A DNA stretch of 64,000 nucleotides, taken from assembly GCF_002799155.1 (NCBI RefSeq), contig NZ_NERD01000001.1:1-64000 (forward strand), in the 5' to 3' direction. How positions within the stretch are numbered: position 1 is the first letter of the stretch; each line of letters begins with the position of its first letter. Below are positions 53,188 to 62,423 of this stretch, piece after piece. Position numbers and translations under genes: made by a program. The notes beneath the pieces are model-generated. The model worked only from the letters and a program-made list of their open reading frames with translations, made no database searches and was not told where the DNA came from. This stretch comes from Stenotrophomonas maltophilia (lineage in GTDB: Bacteria; Pseudomonadota; Gammaproteobacteria; Xanthomonadales; Xanthomonadaceae).

Positions 53188-54552
53188 ATGAGCGCCTCTT
53201 TCGTTTCGCCTGATGTGATCCGCCGCCTGTTCGCACAGGCCATGTCCCGCATGTACCGCACCGAAGTGCCGTTGTACGGCACGCTGGTGGAACTGGTGGA
53301 GCGGATCAACGCACAGGTGCTGGAGCAGGATCCGGCGCTGGCCGCGCAGCTGCTGCGCAACGACGAGCGTGCGCGCCTGGATGAAGAGCGCCACGGCGCG
53401 ATCCGCGTTGGCACCGTGCAGGAACTGGCGACGTTGCGCCGCCTGTTCGCGGTGATGGGCATGTACCCGGTCGGCTACTACGACCTGTCGGTGGCCGGCG
53501 TGCCGGTGCACTCCACCGCGTTCCGCCCGCTGACCGGCGCCGCGCTGGCGCAGAACCCGTTCCGCGTGTTCACCTCGCTGCTGCGCCTGGAGCTGATCGA
53601 AGACGAAGCGCTGCGTGCGGAATCGGCAACGATCCTTGCCCGCCGCCGTATCTTCACCGAGGGCGCGCTGGCGCTGATCGACCAGGCCGAGCGTGACGGC
53701 GGGCTGTCGCAGGCCGATGCCGGGCGCTTCGTCGATGAAGCACTGGAAACCTTCCGCTGGCACGGCGATGCCACGGTCGACCTGCCGACCTACCACGCGC
53801 TGCACAACGCGCATCGGCTGGTGGCCGACGTGGTCAGTTTCCGTGGCCCGCACATCAACCACCTGACCCCGCGCACGCTGGACATCGACGCGGCGCAGGC
53901 GGCGATGATCGAACACGGCATGGCGGCCAAGGCGGTGATCGAGGGCCCGCCGCGCCGTGCCTGCCCGATCCTGCTGCGCCAGACCAGCTTCAAGGCACTG
54001 GAAGAGGCGGTGCATTTCCCGGACGGCGAGGGCGGCGATGCCGGTACGCATACCGCGCGCTTCGGCGAGATCGAACAGCGTGGCCTTGCCCTGACCCCGA
54101 AGGGCCGCGCGCTGTACGACCAGCTGCTGTCGCAGGCACGCGATGCCGGTGGCGAAGGCAGCACCGGTGGCGACTACGGCCAGCGCCTGCAGGCGGTGTT
54201 CGCCAGCTTCCCGGATGATCATGACACGCTGCGCCAGGAAGGCCTGGGCTATTACCGCTACCAGCTGACCGACGCTGGCCGCGCCGCGCCGGAGCGCGTG
54301 GCCGACCTGCCGGCCGAAGTGCTGGTGGCCGCGGGCCTGGCCACCGCCGACCCGATCGTCTACGAGGATTTCCTGCCGGTCAGCGCTGCGGGCATCTTCC
54401 AGTCGAACCTGGGCGGCGAAGAACAGCGCGCCTATGCCGCGCACGCCAACCGCGAGGCCTTCGAGCAGGCGCTGGGCGTGGCGGTGAATGACGAGTTCGA
54501 GATCTACGAGCGGCTGCAGGCCGAATCGCTGGCGAGCCTGCGCACCGCGTGA
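53188..54552 (+). CDS. hglS: 2-oxoadipate dioxygenase/decarboxylase (HglS/YdcJ, DUF1338)
   Basis: This iron-dependent enzyme (454 residues) in D-lysine breakdown converts 2-oxoadipate to D-2-hydroxyglutarate. It has a VOC-like fold. The expected metal ligands are His69 (EERHGA), His225 (GPHINHLTPR) and Glu294 (RFGEIEQRG), with Arg73 for substrate binding. No D-lysine pathway partners appear in the window. E. coli ydcJ is likewise isolated. The start is ATG 53188, with a weak Shine-Dalgarno. A 150-base gap precedes it with only the truncated REP. A GGGGTC-type hairpin pair follows. Confidence 0.87.
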   Translation: MSASFVSPDVIRRLFAQAMSRMYRTEVPLYGTLVELVERINAQVLEQDPALAAQLLRNDERARLDEERHGAIRVGTVQELATLRRLFAVMGMYPVGYYDLSVAGVPVHSTAFRPLTGAALAQNPFRVFTSLLRLELIEDEALRAESATILARRRIFTEGALALIDQAERDGGLSQADAGRFVDEALETFRWHGDATVDLPTYHALHNAHRLVADVVSFRGPHINHLTPRTLDIDAAQAAMIEHGMAAKAVIEGPPRRACPILLRQTSFKALEEAVHFPDGEGGDAGTHTARFGEIEQRGLALTPKGRALYDQLLSQARDAGGEGSTGGDYGQRLQAVFASFPDDHDTLRQEGLGYYRYQLTDAGRAAPERVADLPAEVLVAAGLATADPIVYEDFLPVSAAGIFQSNLGGEEQRAYAAHANREAFEQALGVAVNDEFEIYERLQAESLASLRTA

Positions 54553-54566
54553 AGGTGTCCGTACCT

Positions 54567-54661
54567 GGGGTCAGAGCCCTTTCCCATGGAAAGGGATCCG
54601 ACCCCGACGTTGCGCATGACCGGGGTCAGATCCCTTTTCGGCAGAAAAGGGCTCTGACCCC
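54567..54661. repeat. Two GGGGTC/GACCCC hairpins between convergent genes
   Basis: Hairpin 1 spans 54567-54605 and hairpin 2 spans 54622-54661, each bounded by GGGGTC and GACCCC. The inner stems differ (CCTTTCC/GGAAAGG; CCCTTTTC/GAAAAGGG) yet remain complementary. They fill the gap between the convergent hglS and CoA-transferase genes and may act as terminators. Confidence 0.85.
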
Positions 54662-54669
54662 CAACGCAG

Positions 54670-56184
54670 TCAGGCCTTCATCGTGCCGGTATCCAGCCAG
54701 CGCTGGTGCCACGACAGCGCTTCCGGCAGCAGGTGCGGGGTGTGCTTGCCGTAGCTTTCGTGGCTGGCGCGGTCGAAGTAGTCCTGCAGCTGCGGGCGGA
54801 AATCCGGGTGCGCGCAGTTGTCGATCAGCACCTGCGCGCGCTTGCGCGGGGTCAGGCTACGCAGGTCGGCCAGGCCCTGCTCGGTCACGATCACCGACAC
54901 GTCGTGCTCGGTGTGGTCGACATGGCTGGCCATCGGCACGATCGCCGAGATGGTGCCGTTCTTCGCAGTGGACGGGCTCAGGAACGCCGACAGGAAACCG
55001 TTGCGGGCAAAGTCACCCGAACCGCCAATGCCGTTCATGATCCGCGTGCCCATCACGTGCGTCGAATTGACGTTGCCGTAGATGTCCACCTCGATCATGC
55101 CGTTCATGCCGATGCAGCCGAGGCGGCGCACCAGTTCCGGATGGTTGGAGATTTCCTGCGTGCGCATGATGATGCGTTCGCGGTAGAAATCGATGTGTTC
55201 CTTGAAGGTCTCGTTGGCCTGCGGGCTCAGCGCGAAGCCGGTGCACGAGGCGTAGCTCAGCACGCCGTCACGCAGCAGGTCGAGCATGCCGTCCTGGATC
55301 ACCTCGGTGAACGCGGCCAGGTCGCGGAAACCGCTCTTGGCCAGGCCGGCCAGTACGGCGTTGGGAATGTTGCCCACGCCCGACTGCAGCGGCAGCAGGT
55401 TCGGCGGCAGGCGGCCCTTCTTCACTTCGTGCTTGAGGAACTCGATCAGGTGCGAGGCGATCTGTTCGCTGGTCGCATCGATCGGGCTGAACGGGCTGTT
55501 GCGGTCCGGGCCGTTGGTGCGCACCACCGCCACGATCTTGTCCGGGTCGCAGCGCAGCGCGGTGTCGCCGATGCGGTCGTTGGCGTTCACCAGCGGAATC
55601 GGCTTGCGGTGCGGCGGCAGCGCGGTGCCGTAGTAGATGTCATGCATGCCGTCGACGCCGGCCGGCTGCCATTCGTTGACCTCGACGATCACCTTCCTGG
55701 CCAGGTCCAGCCAGGTCTTGTTGTTGCCGATCGAGGTGGAGGGCACCAGCGAGCCATCCTCGCGGATGGCCGAGACCTCGATCACGGCGGTATCGATCTC
55801 GCCGTAGAAGCCGAACCACACGTGCTGGGCCACGTGGCTGAGGTGGATGTCGATGTAATCCAGCTTGCCCTCGTTGATGCGGTTGCGCGCATCCGGGTCG
55901 CTCTGGAAGGGCATGCGCATGGCGATGCCATCGGCCTTGGCCAGCGCGCCATCCAGCTCCGGCGCGGTGGAGGCGCCGGTCATCAGCTTGATCTGGAAGG
56001 GCTGGCCCTGGGCGTGCACCGCTTCGATGCGGCGGGCCAGTTCCACGGGGACGGCCTTGGGATACCCGGAGCCGGTAAAGCCGCTCATGGCCACGGTTTC
56101 ACCGGGCTGGATCAGCGCGGCTGCGGCCTCTGCGGAGACCACGCGGTCACGGAGACGCGCGTTGGCGATGCGATCAACAGACAT
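54670..56184 (-). CDS. Succinyl-CoA:acetate CoA-transferase (acetyl-CoA hydrolase/transferase family)
   Basis: This 504-residue enzyme transfers CoA between succinate and acetate or hydrolyses acetyl-CoA, as in AarC/ScpC. Both CoA-transferase half domains are visible. The catalytic Glu is in FTEVIQDGMLD. The C-terminal signature includes CIGMNGMIEVDIYGNVNSTHV and RIMNGIGGSGDFARNG. It is a single gene. ATG 56184 is the natural start, but the Shine-Dalgarno is weak. Its 3' side faces hglS across the hairpin pair. Confidence 0.93.
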   Translation of the reverse strand: MSVDRIANARLRDRVVSAEAAAALIQPGETVAMSGFTGSGYPKAVPVELARRIEAVHAQGQPFQIKLMTGASTAPELDGALAKADGIAMRMPFQSDPDARNRINEGKLDYIDIHLSHVAQHVWFGFYGEIDTAVIEVSAIREDGSLVPSTSIGNNKTWLDLARKVIVEVNEWQPAGVDGMHDIYYGTALPPHRKPIPLVNANDRIGDTALRCDPDKIVAVVRTNGPDRNSPFSPIDATSEQIASHLIEFLKHEVKKGRLPPNLLPLQSGVGNIPNAVLAGLAKSGFRDLAAFTEVIQDGMLDLLRDGVLSYASCTGFALSPQANETFKEHIDFYRERIIMRTQEISNHPELVRRLGCIGMNGMIEVDIYGNVNSTHVMGTRIMNGIGGSGDFARNGFLSAFLSPSTAKNGTISAIVPMASHVDHTEHDVSVIVTEQGLADLRSLTPRKRAQVLIDNCAHPDFRPQLQDYFDRASHESYGKHTPHLLPEALSWHQRWLDTGTMKA

Positions 56185-56374
56185 GACGACAGTGTTTCTG
56201 GGGGGAAACCCGATTATCGGCCATCCTCCTCCGTACGGGGGGTTCTACCTTCGTGGAATGGCTTTTCCCCGCAGGGGTCACCCATACCCACCGGTTTTGT
56301 TTTGCAGTGCAGCGTGCAAAGTGCTTTCGCAGCCCGCACGATGGCCCTGCATCCCGACGTGGGGGAGGGAGCAG

Positions 56375-56409
56375 AGCCCGCTGGCAGTTCGCTGCAAGCG
56401 GGCTTTTTT
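56375..56409 (+). terminator. Plus-strand intrinsic terminator without upstream gene
   Basis: An AGCCCGCT stem (56375-56382 with 56397-56404) encloses a second stem, GCAG-TTCG-CTGC, and is followed by T6. The only upstream gene (CoA-transferase) points the other way. The 56185-56558 gap thus probably encodes a short plus-strand RNA starting after about 56210. No protein gene is seen in it. The rest of the gap holds two GGGGTC-type hairpins. Confidence 0.8.
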
Positions 56410-56447
56410 ATTGCCTTCCGCCCATTGTGAATACGCGCGACACACCG

Positions 56448-56544
56448 GGTCGGATCCTTTTGCCACGGGCAAAAGGCTCTGACCCGCGCAGTGCCAGCCA
56501 TCTGGGGTCGGCGCCCTTCGCCGTTGGCAAAGGGATCCGACCCC
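56448..56544. repeat. Two GGGGTC-type hairpins before glnE
   Basis: The first (56448-56485) is bounded by GGGTC/GACCC and has CCTTTTGCC/GGCAAAAGG inner arms. The second (56504-56544) is bounded by GGGGTC/GACCCC and has GCC/GGC plus CCCTT/AAGGG-type arms. It ends 14 bases before the glnE start codon, so it lies in the glnE leader. Confidence 0.82.
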
Positions 56545-56558
56545 GCGAGAATCGAGGC

Positions 56559-59354
56559 ATGACCCTCGCTCCCGCTGAACTGCCCGCGTCCCTGCAGCCC
56601 CTTGTCGACCGCGCCCTGGCGCGCCTGGCCCAGGTCCTGCCCGAGCCCGTCCCGGCTGATCTGTTGCCGCTGCTGACCCGGCTGGCGGTGGCCAGCGACT
56701 TCGCGCTGGACACCCTGGTGCGGCAACCCGCGCTGCTGGCGCAGCTGGCCGCGCCCGGTTGCCCGGCGATTCCGGCGCCAGTGCTCGATCCGCTGCAGCC
56801 CAGCGACTGGCCGGCGCAGATCCGGCGCTGGCGCACCGCCATGTCGACGCGGCTGATCTGGCGCGACCTGACCGGCCTGGACGATGTGGCCCAGACCCTG
56901 GCCGGCGCCACCGCCCTGGCCGAGGAGTGCCTGCGGCTGGCGCTGGAGGCCCTGCAGCAGGAATTCGCACAGCGTCACGGCGTGGTCCGCGATGGCGAAG
57001 GCACGCCGCAGCAGCTGGTGGTGTTCGGCCTCGGCAAGCTCGGTGGTGGCGAGCTCAACTTCAGTTCCGATGTGGACCTGGTCTACGCCTACCCGCACGG
57101 CGGCGAATCCGACGGCCCGCGCGCGTTGGCTGCCGAGGAATATTTCGCGCGCCTCGGCCAGCGCCTGGCCAAGCTGCTGGATGAAACCACCGTCGATGGC
57201 TTCAGCCACCGCGTCGACCTGCGCCTGCGCCCGTTCGGCAGCGCCGGCCGCGTTGCGCTGTCGTTCGCGGCGATGGACCAGTACTTCCAGCGCGAAGGCC
57301 GCGACTGGGAACGCTATGCCTGGCTGAAGGCGCGCGCCGTGGCCGGCGACATCGAGGCCGGTGAAGCGTGGCTACAGACCCTGCGCCCGTTCGTGTACCG
57401 CCGCTACCTGGATTTCACCGCGCTCGATGGCCTGCGCGAGATGAAGGCGGCGATCACCGCCGAAGTCGCGCGCCGCGAACTGCATGAGGACATCAAGCGC
57501 GGCGCCGGCGGCATCCGCGAAATCGAGTTCCTGTGCCAAGCGCTGCAGCTGATCCGCGGTGGCCGTGAGCCCGCGCTGCGCGAGCGCCGCCTGCTGGTGG
57601 CGCTGGAGGCACTGGTGGCGGCCGGGCAGATCGCGCCGGAGGATGGCAGCGCACTGCGCGAGGCCTACCTGTTCCTGCGCCGGTTGGAAAACCGCCTGCA
57701 GATGCTGCGTGATGCGCAGACGCATGTGTTGCCAAGTGATGCGCTGGACCGCGAACGCATCGCCGTCGGCCTGGGCTATCCCGGCTGGGATGTGCTGCGC
57801 GCGGCGCTGGCCGTGCAGCAGCAGCGGGTCAGTACCGAATTCGCCGCGCTGCTGGCGCCGCGCAAGGGCCAGGCCGCGCCCGATGCACTGGCCAACTACT
57901 GGCGCAGCCTGCCGGAAGGCAGCAATGCGCCGCTGCTGGCCGAAGCTGGTTTCCTCGATGCCAATGGCGCCGACCAGTCGCTGCGCGATTTCGCGCAGGG
58001 CACCGGCGTGAAGTCATTGTCCGATGCCGCGCGTGCGCGGCTGGATCGCGTGCTGCCCGCGTTGCTGCATGCGGCAACGCGCTCGCCACAACCGGATGCC
58101 GCGCTCAAGCGCGTGCTTGGCCTGCTGCAGGCGGTGCTGCGCCGGACCAGCTATCTCGCGCTGCTGGACGAACAGCCCAGCGCACTAGCGCGGTTGGTGG
58201 ACGTGCTGGCGCGCAGCGCACTGCTGGCCGAGCGCCTGGCTGCGTACCCGCTGCTGCTGGATGAGCTGCTGGACGTGCGCGTGTCCGGGCCGATGCCGGA
58301 TGCCGCCGGCATGCTGGCCGAGTGCCAGCAGGTACTGGCGGTGGACGATCCCGAATCCGCGCTGCGTTGGCTCAACGAGACGCGGCTGGCGCTCAGCTTC
58401 CGCATGGCAATGGCCACGCTGGACGGCCGCCAGGGTGCAGTGGACAGCACGCGGCAACTGGCCGAGCTGGCGCAGGCGGTGGTGGTCACCGTGCTGGCGA
58501 TGGCCGAGGCGGACATGCGCGCTGCGCACGGTGATATTCCCGGTGGACGTTTCGCGATCATCGGCTACGGCAGCCTCGGTGGGCTTGAACTGGGCTTCGG
58601 TTCCGACCTGGACCTGGTGTTCCTGCACGACAATCCGGCCGGCGTGGACGCCAGCGATGGTGCACGTCCGCTGGAGCCGGGGCGCTGGTATGCGCGCCTG
58701 GCGCAGAAGGTGATGGCGCTGCTCGGTGCAGTCACCGCTGCCGGGCGCCTGTACGACATCGACGTGCGCCTGCGCCCGGACGGTGGCAAGGGGTCGCTGG
58801 TGTCTTCGCTGGCCAGTTACACCGAATACCAGCGCGAACGTGCGTGGACCTGGGAACACCAGGCGCTGGTGCGCGCGCGTGGCGTGGCCGGTGATGCCGG
58901 CCTGCTGGCCGATTTCGAGCAGGTGCGTGCGCAGACGCTGGGCCGCGAACGCGATGCCGGTGTGCTGTATGCCGACGTGTTGAAGATGCGTGGGCGCATG
59001 CGCACCGAGCTGGACCGCAGCGATGCCGCGCGCCTGGACCTGAAGCAGGGCGCCGGTGGCGTGGTGGACCTGGAGTTCCTGTTGCAGACCGGTGTGCTGG
59101 CGCGCAGTGCACAGCACGCGGCGTTGCTGCAGCCACGCGATACGCCATCGTTGATCGATGCGTTGGCCGCTGTTGGTTTCCTGCCGGAAGGCACCGCGCA
59201 GGCGTTGCATGGAGCGCATGCCACGCTGCTGGAGGTGGGCCTGGCCTGCACCCTCGACCGGCGCCCGCGGCTGGCCCCGACCACGCCGGCGATTGAAGAG
59301 GCGTGTGCGGTGATCACGGCGGCGTGCATCGCCGCGGAGCTGCCGTTCGCCTGA
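56559..59354 (+). CDS. glnE: Bifunctional glutamine synthetase adenylyltransferase/deadenylase
   Basis: GlnE (931 residues) adds or removes AMP on glutamine synthetase in response to PII and glutamine. Two nucleotidyltransferase domains are visible. The N-terminal deadenylase has [20 protein letters not shown] (about 157-176). The C-terminal adenylylase has [20 protein letters not shown] (about 667-687). PII-type binding lies between them. The start is ATG 56559 with GAGG ahead. The frame extending to 56253 runs through hairpins and is not coding. The gene follows two hairpins that could affect its expression. Confidence 0.96.
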   Translation: MTLAPAELPASLQPLVDRALARLAQVLPEPVPADLLPLLTRLAVASDFALDTLVRQPALLAQLAAPGCPAIPAPVLDPLQPSDWPAQIRRWRTAMSTRLIWRDLTGLDDVAQTLAGATALAEECLRLALEALQQEFAQRHGVVRDGEGTPQQLVVFGLGKLGGGELNFSSDVDLVYAYPHGGESDGPRALAAEEYFARLGQRLAKLLDETTVDGFSHRVDLRLRPFGSAGRVALSFAAMDQYFQREGRDWERYAWLKARAVAGDIEAGEAWLQTLRPFVYRRYLDFTALDGLREMKAAITAEVARRELHEDIKRGAGGIREIEFLCQALQLIRGGREPALRERRLLVALEALVAAGQIAPEDGSALREAYLFLRRLENRLQMLRDAQTHVLPSDALDRERIAVGLGYPGWDVLRAALAVQQQRVSTEFAALLAPRKGQAAPDALANYWRSLPEGSNAPLLAEAGFLDANGADQSLRDFAQGTGVKSLSDAARARLDRVLPALLHAATRSPQPDAALKRVLGLLQAVLRRTSYLALLDEQPSALARLVDVLARSALLAERLAAYPLLLDELLDVRVSGPMPDAAGMLAECQQVLAVDDPESALRWLNETRLALSFRMAMATLDGRQGAVDSTRQLAELAQAVVVTVLAMAEADMRAAHGDIPGGRFAIIGYGSLGGLELGFGSDLDLVFLHDNPAGVDASDGARPLEPGRWYARLAQKVMALLGAVTAAGRLYDIDVRLRPDGGKGSLVSSLASYTEYQRERAWTWEHQALVRARGVAGDAGLLADFEQVRAQTLGRERDAGVLYADVLKMRGRMRTELDRSDAARLDLKQGAGGVVDLEFLLQTGVLARSAQHAALLQPRDTPSLIDALAAVGFLPEGTAQALHGAHATLLEVGLACTLDRRPRLAPTTPAIEEACAVITAACIAAELPFA

Positions 59355-59374
59355 GTGCCGGTAGCAGCTTTTGG

Positions 59375-59802
59375 GTAGGTGCCGACCGTTGGTCGGCACA
59401 ATCTGTCAGCCGCAATGAACGCTTCAGGAGCGTGCCGACCAACGGTCGGCACCCACCAGATCATTGGCCCGGTGATGCCCCGCTGTTGGCAGCTACCGGA
59501 TCAATGGCCCGGCGATGGTCTGCTATTGGTAGGTGCCGACCGTTGGTCGGCACAATCTTTCAGCGGCGATGAACTCTGATGGAGCGTGCCGACCAACGGT
59601 CGGCACCCACCAGATTATTGGCCCGGTGATGCCCCGCTGTTGGCAACTACCGGATCAATGGCCCGGCGATGGTCTGCTATTGGTAGGTGCCGACCGTTGG
59701 TCGGCACAATCTGTCAGCTGCAATGAACGCTTCAGGAGCGTGCCGACCAACGGTCGGCACCCACCGGGTTCAAGGTGTGTGCCAACCAAGGTCGGCACCT
59801 AC
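59375..59802. repeat. Tandem array of 154-bp units, each with two REPs
   Basis: Units start with GTAG at 59375, 59529 and 59683, exactly 154 bases apart. Each has a REP (GTGCCGACCGTTGGTCGGCAC type) and, about 58 bases on, an inverted REP. The first two units are full, while the third stops near 59765. A single further REP ends CTAC at 59802. Copies differ at a few positions only. The array fills the 462-base gap 59355-59816 between glnE and the VUT transporter. No protein gene is seen. Confidence 0.9.
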
Positions 59803-59816
59803 CAGAGCGACAGCGG

Positions 59817-60377
59817 TCAGCTGGTGGCGCGCAGCGGCGCCATCTTCCACAGCAGCGCGCGGAACGGGGCCAGCAGGCACACGCCGATCGCCAGCTTCAC
59901 CGCCAGGTCGCCGGCGGCCCAGCTCACCCACGGCAGGGTGGAACCGGCAAACGCAATCGACCAGAAAATGGTGGTATCCACCGTCGCACTGCAGGTGGTG
60001 GCCACCATCGGTGCGCGCCACCAGCTGCCACGGCGCAGGCGGTCGAACACGGTGATGTCCAGCAGCTGGGCCACGATGAACGCCGAGCACGAGGCAATGG
60101 CGATGCGCGGCGTCGCCACCCAGATCGACAGCAGCACCGCCACCGCGAAGCCGATCCACGCCACACGGCGCGCCGGGCCAGGGCCGAAGCGGCGGTTGAT
60201 CAGGTTGCTGACCAGGAACGCGACCGGATAACTGAAGGCACCCCAGGTCAGCCAATCGTTGATCGGGTACTGCACCAGTACGTTGGACAGCAGCACCACC
60301 GCGCCCATGGCCAGCACCGCCAGCACCAGGGCGCGGGCGGTCAACGGGGCAAACACAGGGGCAGGACGCACGGACAT
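59817..60377 (-). CDS. VUT family (YhhQ/queuosine-precursor) transporter
   Basis: This is an inner-membrane transporter of 186 residues with about six helices. The family's conserved runs are GAFSYPVAFLVSNLINRRFG and an intramembrane DTTIFWSIAFAG segment. E. coli YhhQ imports queuosine precursors such as preQ0/preQ1, so this is the likely role. The start is ATG 60377, and a TTG at 60395 is possible. It is a single gene, with its 3' end close to the REP array. Confidence 0.82.
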   Translation of the reverse strand: MSVRPAPVFAPLTARALVLAVLAMGAVVLLSNVLVQYPINDWLTWGAFSYPVAFLVSNLINRRFGPGPARRVAWIGFAVAVLLSIWVATPRIAIASCSAFIVAQLLDITVFDRLRRGSWWRAPMVATTCSATVDTTIFWSIAFAGSTLPWVSWAAGDLAVKLAIGVCLLAPFRALLWKMAPLRATS

Positions 60378-60452
60378 GGCGAGCCAGGGGGACAAAGGGG
60401 ATCGCCCATTATCCGCCCGGCCCGCAGCAAAGCCAAAACCGGTCGTTCAGCT

Positions 60453-60968
60453 TTACAGCGCTTCGCTCATCACGTCGCCAGCGGCATAGGCGGTCGGTAC
60501 GTAGGCAAGGGCCTGGCCCTGTGCGCTCTTCACGGTCCAGCCGGCACCCGCGTCGGTCGGGTCGAAGCGCACCTGCTGGCCGACAACGAAACCGGCGATC
60601 GGGTCATCGCCTGCAACGGCTGGCCATTGCAGCGTTGCGGTCTGGTCGGCCTTGCCGGGCACCTGCAGCTGCACCTGGCGATCACCGGCTGGGGTGGTGG
60701 CGACCTGCTTCACCTCCATCGGCGGCAACGGTACCGCCGGTGTGCGTGCGGCGACCTTGCCGTTGCGCTCGCTGGCCTTGAACGGGGCCTTGGACAGCTC
60801 GGCAAGCCCCATCGACGTGGCCAACGGAATCGACAGCACGATCAGCGACGTGACCAGCACGCTGGTCTGGCCGCTGGTCAACTGCGGCGCGGCGCCGGCA
60901 TGGACAGTGGGCACCAGCAGCGCGGAGAGCAGCAGGGCAGAAGCGGGAACGCGCAGGCAACGGAACAT
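60453..60968 (-). CDS. Secreted hypothetical protein, paralogous C-terminal domain (A)
   Basis: The function is unknown. It has 171 residues. A signal peptide (about 1-25) is followed by a second hydrophobic segment (about 35-58), so the protein may be membrane-anchored. The last 75 residues (FVVGQQVRFDPTDAGAGW, QGQALAYVP) are clearly similar to the end of the next gene upstream (FTVGQTVNFEPT, QGWQLKDNQGRPLEYLP). A strong AGGAGGT precedes the ATG. It is the third gene of a DUF2145 operon. Confidence 0.75.
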   Translation of the reverse strand: MFRCLRVPASALLLSALLVPTVHAGAAPQLTSGQTSVLVTSLIVLSIPLATSMGLAELSKAPFKASERNGKVAARTPAVPLPPMEVKQVATTPAGDRQVQLQVPGKADQTATLQWPAVAGDDPIAGFVVGQQVRFDPTDAGAGWTVKSAQGQALAYVPTAYAAGDVMSEAL

Positions 60969-61000
60969 GCAGACCTCCTGGTCAGGGTGGGGACGGCGAC

Positions 61001-61504
61001 TCAGCGCCGGGTATCGAAAATGTCGCGCGGGCCGGTGGCCTCGGGCAGGTATTCCAGTGGGCGGCCCTGGTTGTCCTTCAGCTGCCAGCCCTGGTCGGCG
61101 CCGGTCGGCTCGAAGTTCACGGTCTGGCCCACGGTGAACTGCACGGCGGGGTCGCCGATGCCGCGCGGGTACTGCATCGACGCGGTGTTCTGCGGGTCGT
61201 TGGCATCGCGCAGCAGCACTTCGCGGCGGCCGTCCACGGTGGTGGCGATTCCACTCACCTGCATCTGCGGCAGCTTGATCTGCTGCGGGCGGGCCAGCGG
61301 CTGGCCGGCGTCGGCCGCATCCTGGGCTTCCTTCGCCGCCGCCGCGCGGGCCGAGGCCACCATCTGCGTGGACATCTCCAGGCTCGGCCCCTGCGGGCCG
61401 GGATCATGGATGATCACGATGCGGCGCTCGGCGTGCGCGGCCGATGACCAGGCCAGCGCGCTGACGATCAGCATCGATACCAGGGGTTTGTGCAGCAGGC
61501 GCAT
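61001..61504 (-). CDS. Secreted hypothetical protein, paralogous C-terminal domain (B)
   Basis: The function is unknown. It is a 167-residue exported protein with a signal peptide of about 24 residues, an Ala-rich helical segment (about 45-65) and the C-terminal domain shared with the gene at 60453-60968. AAGGAGA precedes the ATG. It lies 19 bases after the DUF2145 gene and 32 bases before its paralogue, on the same strand. All three products are exported, so a joint envelope role is likely. Confidence 0.75.
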   Translation of the reverse strand: MRLLHKPLVSMLIVSALAWSSAAHAERRIVIIHDPGPQGPSLEMSTQMVASARAAAAKEAQDAADAGQPLARPQQIKLPQMQVSGIATTVDGRREVLLRDANDPQNTASMQYPRGIGDPAVQFTVGQTVNFEPTGADQGWQLKDNQGRPLEYLPEATGPRDIFDTRR

Positions 61505-61523
61505 GTCGTTCTCCTTGCGGGAT

Positions 61524-62375
61524 TCAGGGCGAGGCTGCGGCGGCACCGGCCACCGGCACATGGGGGATCACCAGTTCCTGCTGCAGCTGGCTGCGCTGGT
61601 GCAGGAAGTCGAACACCGATTCCACCGTCACCACCGAATAGTTGCCGGAGATGCGCTCGCCGGCCGGATGGTCGGTGGTGGTGGCGTTGGCCACGAACAG
61701 GCGCGCACCCACGCGCTTGCCCAGGCCGATATGCAGCACGCTGGGCTGGTACTTCTGCTGGCGCAGCCACTGCTGCGCCTGTTCGCGCTTGACGATGGCC
61801 GGCGCGCCTTCGGCCTGCGCCATTGCTGCGGCCAGCACCTCCAGCACCCACTGGTTGGAGTTCTGGTAGTCGGTGGCAAACGGGTAGGCGACCACGTTGT
61901 ACTTCGCTTCGTGCAGCGCCTTGGGCTGGATCGAGGGCGGCACCAGCATCGCGCGCAGCGCCGCACGCAACGGCGCCGACGGCACGCCGATGCGCAGGTC
62001 GGTATGGCCACCGCTCTCGCCGACGAAGTTGCCCAGGCCCTCGTGGTACAGCTGCGAGCTGTCGGTCTTGCAGCGGTTGAGCAGGTGCATCGCGCGCCAG
62101 CGGCCGTCGTCCTCGCGCAGCAGGAAGGCCAGGTGGCTGTGGCGCAGGCCGTAGCGGCTCAGGTCCTGGCCACCGCGCGCGGCCACCACCACGTCCACGT
62201 CGGGCAGCGCGTCCAGGCGTTCGGCGGTGGTCCAGGCCACGTCCAGCATCGCTGCCTGCGACGCCACGCTCGGGTAACGTTCGCGGCACGCGGTGCTGTT
62301 GGCCCATGCCGGTGCGGTCGCCAGCAGGCTGGCAATCAGCAGCGCGGCGCGGGGCAGGCGGGAAAAACGATCCAT
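61524..62375 (-). CDS. DUF2145 family exported protein
   Basis: This 283-residue protein has a signal peptide (about 1-25) and matches DUF2145 (PF09916). Characteristic stretches are ARGGQDLSRYGLRHSHLAFLLR, HLLNRCKTDSSQLYHEGLGNF, VVAYPFATDYQNSNQWVLEVL and VTVESVFDFL. The DUF2145 fold resembles papain-like peptidases, with conserved Cys/His residues (Cys in NRCK, His in SHLAF), but activity is unproven. It is the first gene of a three-gene operon. AAGGT precedes the ATG. Confidence 0.85.
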   Translation of the reverse strand: MDRFSRLPRAALLIASLLATAPAWANSTACRERYPSVASQAAMLDVAWTTAERLDALPDVDVVVAARGGQDLSRYGLRHSHLAFLLREDDGRWRAMHLLNRCKTDSSQLYHEGLGNFVGESGGHTDLRIGVPSAPLRAALRAMLVPPSIQPKALHEAKYNVVAYPFATDYQNSNQWVLEVLAAAMAQAEGAPAIVKREQAQQWLRQQKYQPSVLHIGLGKRVGARLFVANATTTDHPAGERISGNYSVVTVESVFDFLHQRSQLQQELVIPHVPVAGAAAASP

Positions 62376-62423
62376 GTCGGTACCTTCAACGGCGGGCAGG
62401 CCCGCGCGCCGATCATACGCTGC

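Noticed and set aside
56253..56558. A 102-codon N-terminal extension of GlnE
   Set aside because: It covers the orphan terminator and two hairpins. ATG 56559 has a ribosome site and gives the normal family length.
59375..59765. CRISPR array
   Set aside because: The repeats are internally palindromic REPs in both orientations, and the 'spacers' are identical between units. There are no cas genes.
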